A stretch of 15,499 bases of DNA from DATCZB01 sp035513215 (GTDB lineage: Bacteria; Pseudomonadota; Gammaproteobacteria; Steroidobacterales; Rariloculaceae): positions 1 through 15,499 of the forward strand of contig DATKCK010000032.1 of assembly GCA_035513215.1 (NCBI GenBank), read 5' to 3'. Of this stretch, positions 1-12,340 are shown in pieces (the stretch's first letter is position 1; each line of letters begins with the position of its first letter). The notes below the pieces were generated by a model. That model worked only from the letters and a program-made list of their open reading frames with translations, did no database searches and was not told the DNA's origin. Position numbers and translations under genes: made by a program.

Positions 1-91
1 GCCGATCGCGATGGAAGAGGGCCTCCGGTTCGCGATACGCGAGGGCGGCCGCACGGTCGGCGCCGGCGTGGTCTCGAAGATCATCGACTAG
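1..91 (+). CDS. tuf: Elongation factor Tu, C-terminal end (partial, upstream tuf copy)
   Basis: The first complete codon starts at base 2 and the frame runs 29 codons to TAG at 89-91. The peptide contains LRFAIREGGRTVGAGVV, the near-invariant last strand of EF-Tu domain 3, and ends SKIID. EF-Tu is the cytosolic GTPase that delivers aminoacyl-tRNA to the ribosomal A site. Only about 7% of the protein (usual length near 395 residues) is in the window, so integrity cannot be judged. Sixteen of the 29 sense codons end in C, the normal style of this genome's highly expressed genes. The tRNA-Trp and secE that follow fit the tufB position of the conserved tufB-trpT-secE-nusG order. Identification is firm; which of the two copies is ancestral cannot be said. 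Confidence 0.96.
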   Translation, partial: PIAMEEGLRFAIREGGRTVGAGVVSKIID

Positions 92-98
92 GGTATTC

Positions 99-139
99 GG
101 GGTCAGACCCCATTTCTTGAAGAAATGGGGTCTGACCCC
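99..139. repeat. Perfect 41-nt nested palindrome, first copy
   Basis: Seen directly: bases 99-118 are the exact reverse complement of 120-139, with G119 as the single unpaired centre. The two outer 13-mers, GGGGTCAGACCCC (99-111) and GGGGTCTGACCCC (127-139), are each palindromic around one central base, so the structure is a palindrome made of palindromes around a 15-nt core (112-126). It lies 7 nt after the tuf stop. No run of T follows, so it is not a classical intrinsic terminator, though as RNA it would form a very stable hairpin at the 3' end of the tuf message. A related copy is at 12100-12150. It is probably a dispersed intergenic element of the REP or MITE kind; no transposase is in the window. 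Confidence 0.9.
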
Positions 140-164
140 AATATATGCACTGACCCCAATACAT
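132..164. repeat. Direct repeat reiterating the right end of the palindrome
   Basis: CTGACCCCAATATAT (132-146) and CTGACCCCAATACAT (150-164) match at 14 of 15 positions with an 18-nt offset. The first copy begins inside the right arm of the palindrome at 99-139; the second lies wholly outside and ends 2 nt before the tRNA-Trp. Both the end of the element and its adjoining flank were therefore copied. This could reflect replication slippage or a truncated second insertion. Confidence 0.75.
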
Positions 165-166
165 AA

Positions 167-242
167 AGGCCAGTAGCTCAATTGGCAGAGCGGCGGTCTC
201 CAAAACCGCAGGTTGGGGGTTCGATTCCCTCCTGGCCTGCCA
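167..242 (+). tRNA. trpT: tRNA-Trp, anticodon CCA
   Basis: The 76-nt cloverleaf is complete. The acceptor stem is AGGCCAG (167-173) with CTGGCCT (232-238), discriminator G239 and a genome-encoded CCA at 240-242. The D stem is GCTC (176-179) with GAGC (188-191). The anticodon stem is GCGGT (193-197) with ACCGC (205-209), and the loop CTCCAAA places anticodon CCA at 200-202. The T arm is GGGGG (215-219), loop TTCGATT, and CCCTC (227-231) with one G-U pair. The tRNA reads UGG and delivers tryptophan. It begins 75 nt after the tuf stop and ends 52 nt before secE, the known tuf-trpT-secE order, so it is probably excised from a tuf or secE transcript. No convincing promoter of its own is visible. 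Confidence 0.97.
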
Positions 243-258
243 GGCCCCGGCGGGGCCT
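242..258 (+). other. GC-rich hairpin abutting the tRNA-Trp 3' end
   Basis: AGGCCCC (242-248), loop GGC (249-251), GGGGCCT (252-258): seven perfect pairs starting on the last base of the tRNA CCA. There is no T-run after it, so it is not a canonical terminator. It is more likely a structured tRNA trailer or a 5' end guard for the secE-nusG mRNA after tRNA release. Role inferred only. Confidence 0.6.
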
Positions 259-294
259 CGGCGGCGAAGACGGAACTGATGGAGTCCAGGGGAA

Positions 295-666
295 ATGGAC
301 GCGAAAGTAGATTCAAAGCCGACTATCTTGGATACGGTATTGCTGCTCGTGTCGGTAGTGGTACTCGTCGGCAGTATCTTTGCGTACTATTACTATGCGC
401 AAGAGTCGGCTCTGCTGCGATCGGTCGGTGTCCTGATCGCGTTTATCCTCGCGGTCTGGGTCGCGCTTCAGTCGGCCCAGGGCAAAACGCTCTGGGCCTT
501 CGTCCAGGGCTCGCGCGTGGAGCTCAGAAAGGTGGTCTGGCCGACGCGCGAGGAGACGATGCAGACGACGCTGATCGTGCTCGTCTTCGCGACGATCATG
601 GGCACTTTCTTCTTCTTGCTGGATCTGTTCCTGCGCTGGTTCATCACGTTCGTTCGAGGGGTATGA
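295..666 (+). CDS. secE: Preprotein translocase subunit SecE
   Basis: The 123-residue product fits the three-segment proteobacterial SecE (E. coli 127). Hydrophobic segments lie near residues 12-35, 42-60 and 93-117. Between the second and third is the conserved amphipathic cytoplasmic region, including ELRKVVWPTREE, the family hallmark that clamps SecY. SecE stabilises SecY in the SecYEG channel of the inner membrane. The start ATG follows AGGGGAA, a good Shine-Dalgarno sequence. The stop TGA (664-666) lies just before nusG, with the nusG Shine-Dalgarno inside the last secE codons, so the two are translationally coupled. The early codons are less C-rich than those of the ribosomal genes, which fits a lower expression level. 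Nothing is truncated or unusual. Confidence 0.97.
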   Translation: MDAKVDSKPTILDTVLLLVSVVVLVGSIFAYYYYAQESALLRSVGVLIAFILAVWVALQSAQGKTLWAFVQGSRVELRKVVWPTREETMQTTLIVLVFATIMGTFFFLLDLFLRWFITFVRGV

Positions 667-668
667 GC

Positions 669-1202
669 ATGGCGCAGCAATGGTATGTCGTGCACGCTTA
701 CTCGAACTACGAGCACAAGGTGAAGAGCTCGCTCGAGGAGCGGATCAAGCGATACGGGCTCGAGGGCAAGTTCGGCGACATTCTCGTGCCGACCGAAGAG
801 GTCGTCGAGATGCGGGACGGGCAGAAGCTCAGGAGCGAGCGCAAGTTCTTTCCCGGCTACGTCCTCGTCAAGATGGAGATGGACGACGAGACCTGGCATC
901 TGGTCAAGGAAGTGCCGAAGGTGCTCGGTTTCATCGGCGGCTCGAGCGACAAGCCGGCCCCGATCAGCGAGCGCGAAGCCGACGCGATTCTGAACCGCGT
1001 TCAGGAAGGCGCCGACAAGCCGAGACCGAAGGTGCTATTCGAGCCGGGCGAGGTCGTCAGGGTCATCGAAGGGCCGTTCAACGACTTCAACGGCGTCGTC
1101 GAGCAGGTGAACTACGAAAAGAGCAAGGTCCGCGTCGCCGTGCAGATCCTCGGCCGATCGACGCCGGTGGATCTGGATTTCGGGCAGGTCGAGAAGGCGT
1201 AA
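669..1202 (+). CDS. nusG: Transcription termination/antitermination protein NusG
   Basis: NusG binds the RNA polymerase clamp, suppresses pausing, and contacts Rho or ribosomal protein S10. The 177-residue product has the NGN domain at about residues 3-115, with WYVVHAYSNYE at the start and SERKFFPGYVLVKM and VLGFIGG inside. The C-terminal KOW domain begins near FEPGEVVRVIEGPFNDFNG and ends FGQVEKA as in E. coli (181 residues). I chose ATG 669 because GAGGGG (656-661) then sits 7 nt upstream. An in-frame ATG at 663 would overlap the secE stop, but its spacing to that site is only 1 nt. rplK follows after 18 nt, so nusG probably shares a transcript with the L11 operon. Identity is certain; the start is uncertain by two codons. 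Confidence 0.97.
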   Translation: MAQQWYVVHAYSNYEHKVKSSLEERIKRYGLEGKFGDILVPTEEVVEMRDGQKLRSERKFFPGYVLVKMEMDDETWHLVKEVPKVLGFIGGSSDKPAPISEREADAILNRVQEGADKPRPKVLFEPGEVVRVIEGPFNDFNGVVEQVNYEKSKVRVAVQILGRSTPVDLDFGQVEKA

Positions 1203-1220
1203 GGGCACAAGGGTAGAGCG

Positions 1221-1652
1221 ATGGCGAGAAAGATCGAAACCTATATCAAGCTGCAGGTGCCGGCCGGGCAGGCCAACCCGAGCCCACCCGTCGGTCCGGC
1301 GCTCGGTCAGCACGGCGTCAACATCATGGAGTTCTGCAAGGCTTTCAATGCCCAGACGCAGGGCATGGAGCAGGGCATGCCGGTGCCGGTCGTGATCACG
1401 GTCTACAGCGACCGCAGCTTCACGTTCATTACCAAGACGCCTCCGGCGTCGATTCTGCTGCGCAAAGCCGCCGGCATTGCGAAGGGCAGCGGCACGCCGA
1501 ACTCGGTCAAGGTCGGCAAGGTCACGCGCGCGCAGCTCGAGGAGATCGCGAAGATCAAGGAGCCGGATCTGAACGCCGCGGATCTCAACGCGGCCGTCAA
1601 GATCATTGCCGGCAGCGCGCGTAGCATGGGCCTCGACGTGGAGGGCCTTTGA
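1221..1652 (+). CDS. rplK: 50S ribosomal protein L11
   Basis: The 143-residue product aligns end to end with E. coli L11 (142). The proline-rich N-terminal domain contains ANPSPPVGPALGQHGVNIMEF (about residues 18-38), the region tied to EF-G contact and thiostrepton binding. The C-terminal domain binds 23S rRNA at the GTPase centre. After Met removal, Ala1, Lys3 and Lys39 are all present, which are the PrmA methylation sites known from E. coli. The start follows AAGGG (1209-1213). The gap from nusG is only 18 nt, leaving no room for the separate promoter and L1-binding leader that E. coli has here. The gene ends 2 nt before the rplA ATG, with GGAGGG of the rplA ribosome site in its last codons. 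Confidence 0.98.
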   Translation: MARKIETYIKLQVPAGQANPSPPVGPALGQHGVNIMEFCKAFNAQTQGMEQGMPVPVVITVYSDRSFTFITKTPPASILLRKAAGIAKGSGTPNSVKVGKVTRAQLEEIAKIKEPDLNAADLNAAVKIIAGSARSMGLDVEGL

Positions 1653-1654
1653 GC

Positions 1655-2368
1655 ATGGCGAGACAAAGCAAGGTCAGGAAGAAACAGAACGAGGCGTTCG
1701 AGCGCGGCAGGATCTATGCCGCGGACGAGGCCTTTGCGCTGATCAGGAGCATGGCCAGCGCCAAGTTCGCCGAATCGGTCGACGTCGCGATCAATCTCGG
1801 CGTCGATCCGAAGAAATCCGATCAGGTCGTGCGCGGCTCGACGGTCTTGCCGCACGGCACGGGCAAGACCGTGCGCGTCGCCGTCTTCGCGCAGGGTGCG
1901 AATGCCGACGCGGCCAGGGAAGCCGGCGCCGACATCGTCGGCATGGATGATCTGGCGGAGCGCGTGCAGGCCGGCGAGCTCGATTTCGATGTCGTCATCG
2001 CGAGCCCGGACGCGATGCGCGTCGTCGGCAAGCTCGGCCAGATACTCGGCCCGCGCGGCCTGATGCCGAACCCCAAGGTCGGCACCGTCAGCCCCGACGT
2101 CGCGGGCGCGGTCAGGAACGCCAAGTCCGGCCAGGTGCGCTATCGCACGGACCGCGCCGGGACGATTCATTGCCAGATCGGCAACGTGACTTTCGAGCCG
2201 GGCGCGCTCAGGGAAAACCTGGCCGTGCTGCTCGCAGACCTCGACAAGGCGAAACCTGCTTCCGCCAAGGGGGTCTATATGAAGAACGTCTATGTTTCAT
2301 CGACGATGGGTCCGGGTTTGCAGATCGACCGGGCCAGCGTCGCCGCGGCTGGCGGTGAAGCAGCATGA
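1655..2368 (+). CDS. rplA: 50S ribosomal protein L1
   Basis: The 237-residue product matches E. coli L1 (234) throughout. Landmarks are ESVDVAINLGVD near the start of domain I, VLPHGTGKTVRVAVFAQG, and ILGPRGLMPNPKVGTV, which joins domain II back to domain I. L1 forms the mobile stalk by the E site and in many bacteria represses its own operon. A TTG at 1649 extends the frame by two codons, but ATG 1655 is preferred because GGAGGG (1640-1645) is then 9 nt away. The junction TGAGCATGGC is the same as the secE-nusG junction. The gene is followed by the 190-nt L10 leader. No L1 operator could be recognised upstream of rplK. Confidence 0.97.
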   Translation: MARQSKVRKKQNEAFERGRIYAADEAFALIRSMASAKFAESVDVAINLGVDPKKSDQVVRGSTVLPHGTGKTVRVAVFAQGANADAAREAGADIVGMDDLAERVQAGELDFDVVIASPDAMRVVGKLGQILGPRGLMPNPKVGTVSPDVAGAVRNAKSGQVRYRTDRAGTIHCQIGNVTFEPGALRENLAVLLADLDKAKPASAKGVYMKNVYVSSTMGPGLQIDRASVAAAGGEAA

Positions 2369-2558
2369 TTTCGTAGCCGGTAGACGGCATCGAAGACCGC
2401 AGGTCCCGAAGAGTCGCTGACTCCGAGGGGTAATGGCCTCAAAGCCGCCTGCGCAGATGGTGTTACCTGACTCCGACTGATCGGGTGAGGCGCACTGTCA
2501 AAAGGGACCGCCGGCCCTTGCGGGCCATGCGGAGTATGACGCCTTACCAGGAGGTGTG
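2369..2558 (+). promoter_or_regulatory. L10 (rplJ) leader RNA, autoregulatory
   Basis: The 190-nt spacer carries the hallmarks of the ribosomal protein L10 leader, where L10-(L12)n binds and represses rplJL translation. ACC (2396-2398) pairs with GGT (2459-2461) and GCAGG (2399-2403) pairs with CCTGC (2448-2452), leaving the one-sided bulge GCAGAT (2453-2458), the kink-turn-like signature of the family. Inside are the arms GAGTC/GACTC (2411-2423) and GGC/GCC (2435-2446). Downstream, CCGC (2508-2511) with GCGG (2529-2532) encloses GGCCC-TTGC-GGGCC (2513-2526), just before the ribosome site. CTGACTCCGA occurs twice (2417-2426 and 2467-2476), which allows alternative pairing. No T-run is present, so control is probably translational. 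I could not identify a separate promoter. The family call is strong; arm limits are hand-folded. Confidence 0.85.
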
Positions 2559-3080
2559 ATGCCACTTAGTATCGACGCAAAGCGAGCGCTGGTGGACGAG
2601 GTCAGTCGGGTGGCGGCTTCCGCGCAGTCGGCTGTTGCCGCCGAGTACCGCGGACTGTCGGTCGGCGAGATGACCGAGCTGCGCGCGCAGGCGCGCAAGT
2701 CAGACGTCTACGTGAAAGTCGTCAAGAACACGCTCGCCAAGCGCGCCATCGAGGGCACGGCATTCGAATGCCTGAAGCCCAGTCTCAGCGGCCCGCTGAT
2801 TCTCGCGTTCTCGCGCGAGGATCCGGGCGCCGCGGCCAGGGTTATCAAGGGCTTCGCCAAAGACCACGAGAAGCTGGTCGCCATCGCCGTCGCGCTCGGA
2901 GGCGAGCTCTACTCGGCCGCCGATCTCGATCGCGTGGCGGCGCTGCCGACCCTGGACGAGGCAAGGGCCAGACTGCTCGGGACGCTGATGGCGCCGATGT
3001 CGCAGCTCGTGCGCACGCTCGTCGAGCCGGCTGCGATGCTCGCGCGCACGCTGGCGCAACGCGGCGAGCAGGCGGCGTAG
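2559..3080 (+). CDS. rplJ: 50S ribosomal protein L10
   Basis: The 173-residue product (E. coli 165) has the L10 N-terminal rRNA-binding domain with AAEYRGLSVGEMTELR and YVKVVKNTLAKRA at about residues 28-65. SGPLILAFS follows, and then the C-terminal alpha-helix that carries L7/L12 dimers. L10 anchors the stalk to the L11 rRNA region and, bound to L12, represses the operon through the leader just upstream. ATG 2559 is chosen; AGGAGG (2549-2554) lies 4 nt before it. An in-frame GTG at 2556 is too close to that site. The initiation block AGGAGGTGTGATG differs by one base from that of rpoC. rplL follows after 33 nt. Confidence 0.97.
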   Translation: MPLSIDAKRALVDEVSRVAASAQSAVAAEYRGLSVGEMTELRAQARKSDVYVKVVKNTLAKRAIEGTAFECLKPSLSGPLILAFSREDPGAAARVIKGFAKDHEKLVAIAVALGGELYSAADLDRVAALPTLDEARARLLGTLMAPMSQLVRTLVEPAAMLARTLAQRGEQAA

Positions 3081-3113
3081 AAGCTAACAACCTATCGTTT
3101 GGAGAATCAGGAA

Positions 3114-3494
3114 ATGGCACTTAGCAACGAAGAATTGATCGAGGCGCTCAGCGAGAAGCCGATCATGGAGGTCGTCGAGCTCGTCAGGGCTCTGGAGGAG
3201 AAGTGGGGCGTCTCGGCCGCCGCGCCGGTCGCCGTCGCGGCCGGAGGCGGCGCGGCCGCACCCGAAGCCGCGGCCGAGGAGCAGACCGAGTTCGACGTCG
3301 TGATGTCCTCATTCGGCGAGAACAAGGTCGCCGTCATCAAGGTCGTCAGGACCCTCACGGGTCTTGGTCTGAAGGAAGCCAAGGATCTCGTCGAAAGCGC
3401 GCCGAGCCCGATCAAGGAAGGCGTGCCGAAGGAAGAGGCCGAGGGAATCAAGAAGCAGCTCGAGGAAGCCGGCGCCAAAGTCGAAATCAAGTGA
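3114..3494 (+). CDS. rplL: 50S ribosomal protein L7/L12
   Basis: The 126-residue product shows the standard L7/L12 plan. The N-terminal dimerisation domain is at about 1-34. The hinge at about 35-55 is rich in Ala, Gly and Pro. The globular C-terminal domain, from about 56 to 126, carries KVAVIKVVRTLTGLGLKEAK, the surface that recruits and stimulates EF-Tu and EF-G. It is the multicopy stalk protein of the 50S subunit. ATG 3114 gives the conserved N-terminus; a TTG at 3099 would add an unlikely MENQE extension. GGAG (3101-3104) lies 9 nt upstream. The 151-nt spacer after it has three hairpins, a sensible place to lower rpoBC output relative to the stalk genes. Confidence 0.97.
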   Translation: MALSNEELIEALSEKPIMEVVELVRALEEKWGVSAAAPVAVAAGGGAAAPEAAAEEQTEFDVVMSSFGENKVAVIKVVRTLTGLGLKEAKDLVESAPSPIKEGVPKEEAEGIKKQLEEAGAKVEIK

Positions 3495-3523
3495 CTTGGC
3501 GCAGAGGCGTGGTAGCACAGCGG

Positions 3524-3555
3524 GCCTGCCCGAATTTGGGCAGGCTCTCCTTTCT
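3524..3555 (+). terminator. rplL-rpoB attenuator hairpin
   Basis: GCCTGCCC (3524-3531) pairs perfectly with GGGCAGGC (3538-3545) across a six-base loop. It is followed by TCTCCTTTCT (3546-3555), a broken pyrimidine tract. This is intrinsic-terminator-like but with a weak U-tract, which suits partial termination. E. coli has a partial terminator in the same gap that lowers rpoBC transcription relative to rplJL. Position and shape agree; efficiency cannot be read from sequence. Confidence 0.7.
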
Positions 3556-3564
3556 GTGGGAATC

Positions 3565-3592
3565 GCGGGAGCGAGGATGACGCTCGTCCCGC
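3565..3592 (+). other. Bulged hairpin, possible RNase III site
   Basis: GCGGGA (3565-3570) and CGAG (3572-3575), with bulged G3571 between them, pair with CTCG (3583-3586) and TCCCGC (3587-3592). That gives ten pairs around a seven-base loop. E. coli processes this spacer with RNase III, so a similar role is possible, but the helix is short for that enzyme. Structure is seen; function is inferred. Confidence 0.5.
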
Positions 3593-3597
3593 AAGCG

Positions 3598-3617
3598 CCG
3601 GCGGCAACGCCGGTTTT
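3598..3617 (+). terminator. Second terminator-like hairpin, 28 nt before rpoB
   Basis: CCGGCG (3598-3603), GNRA tetraloop GCAA (3604-3607), CGCCGG (3608-3613), then TTTT (3614-3617). The stem is perfect and the loop is an especially stable class. Four T residues are few for efficient release, so it may pause or partly terminate RNA polymerase, or protect the 5' end of a processed rpoBC mRNA. Confidence 0.5.
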
Positions 3618-3645
3618 GCAGACATAGAGATCGGAGTAGCACTCA

Positions 3646-7728
<4,083 letters not shown>

Positions 7729-7778
7729 TCCAGCGATCGGGCGAAAGTCGGAAAGCGAACATATAGATAGGTGGTGTG

Positions 7779-12050
<4,272 letters not shown>

Positions 12051-12064
12051 GCCGACGGGGATCA

Positions 12065-12108
12065 GCGGAATCCGGGTCAGAGCGTAATCCGGCGTAATCC
12101 GGGTCAGA
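12065..12108. repeat. Reiterated left flank of the second palindrome
   Basis: GCG[G/T]AATCCGG occurs three times (12065-12075, 12082-12092, 12092-12102). The 17-nt stretch 12065-12081 matches 12092-12108 at 16 of 17 positions and includes the start of the palindrome arm, GGTCAGA. The outer copy lacks the rest of the element. It looks like slippage or a truncated extra copy. Confidence 0.75.
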
Positions 12109-12150
12109 CCCCTTTTCCGTTCGACTCGAACGGAAAAGGGGTCTGACCCC
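12100..12150. repeat. Long nested palindrome, second copy
   Basis: Bases 12101-12124 are the exact reverse complement of 12126-12149, with C12125 at the centre: 24 perfect pairs. The outer units match those at 99-139, GGGTCAGACCCC on the left and GGGGTCTGACCCC on the right. Only the outermost left base differs (C12100). The inner core (12113-12137, 25 nt) is unrelated in sequence to the other copy's 15-nt core, yet it is also perfectly self-complementary. It lies 49 nt after the rpoC stop and 33 nt before the str promoter, so it separates two transcription units. No T-run follows. A transcriptional or mRNA-stability role is possible, but a dispersed repeat is the simplest reading. Confidence 0.9.
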
Positions 12151-12172
12151 TGCCGGTGGACCCCTGCCGGTG
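12145..12172. repeat. Tandem duplication of the right flank of the second palindrome
   Basis: GACCCCTGCCGGTG is present twice back to back (12145-12158 and 12159-12172) with no mismatch. The first copy begins inside the palindrome's right arm. The pattern mirrors the direct repeat at 132-164. Confidence 0.85.
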
Positions 12173-12182
12173 CCAACGGCGG

Positions 12183-12211
12183 TTGACGGCGCCCGGTGGC
12201 GCCCCTAGACT
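12183..12211 (+). promoter_or_regulatory. Probable sigma70 promoter of the rpsL-rpsG-fusA-tuf (str) operon
   Basis: TTGACG (12183-12188; 5 of 6 to consensus) and TAGACT (12206-12211) are separated by exactly 17 nt, and the -10 keeps T1, A2 and the final T. The spacer is very GC-rich. Start of transcription would be near 12218, giving a leader of about 120 nt before rpsL. It is the best promoter match noticed in the non-coding spacers and sits where the str operon promoter is expected. Not experimentally shown. Confidence 0.65.
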
Positions 12212-12225
12212 CTGCCGGCTCAGTC

Positions 12226-12274
12226 GGGCGGCCTCCGCCCGGATAACAAAGGCCGCCAGCCGCCGAGCGGCGGC
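12226..12274 (+). promoter_or_regulatory. rpsL leader region with competing hairpins
   Basis: Several perfect pairings compete. GGGCGG (12226-12231) pairs with CCGCCC (12235-12240). The overlapping GGCGGCC (12227-12233) pairs with GGCCGCC (12251-12257). GCCGCC (12259-12264) pairs with GGCGGC (12269-12274) over loop GAGC, but GCCGCC at 12252-12257 can also pair with that last strand. The arrangement lies between the promoter and the terminator-like hairpin at 12284-12319, so it is a candidate attenuator leader. The GC-rich sequence makes some such pairings likely by chance. Confidence 0.45.
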
Positions 12275-12283
12275 GCCAGCAAA

Positions 12284-12319
12284 GCCCATTCGCTCCGACG
12301 GCAGTGGGCCTGTTTTTTT
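12284..12319 (+). terminator. Terminator-like hairpin 21 nt before rpsL
   Basis: GCCCATT (12284-12290) pairs with AGTGGGC (12303-12309), seven pairs with one G-U, across a 12-nt loop. CTG and then seven T residues (12313-12319) follow, the longest T-run in the non-coding part of the window. Because the best promoter is upstream of it, transcripts for rpsL must pass through, so it would act as an attenuator as well as stopping rpoC read-through. Confidence 0.7.
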
Positions 12320-12340
12320 GATGAGGAATCGAAGCCGACG

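Noticed and set aside
99..139. Reading the palindromes as CRISPR repeats or phage attachment sites
   Set aside because: Only single copies occur at each locus, with no spacer array, no integrase and no duplicated tRNA end.
117..147. Possible promoter for tRNA-Trp and secE: TTGAAG (117-122) with TATATG (142-147)
   Set aside because: The spacing is 19 nt, both boxes match at only 4 of 6 positions, and the -35 lies in the palindrome centre. Too weak to list as a feature.
213..668. Upstream extension of the nusG reading frame to 213
   Set aside because: It would run through the tRNA-Trp 3' end and all of secE out of frame; the NusG family begins at MSMAQQWYVV or MAQQWYVV.
2300..2400. Separate rplJ promoter, as known in E. 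coli
   Set aside because: No pair of boxes with suitable spacing was found in the end of rplA or the start of the leader; transcription may come from upstream.
7729..7778. Regulatory structure between rpoB and rpoC
   Set aside because: The 50-nt gap shows only the rpoC ribosome site; no significant hairpin or T-run was found.
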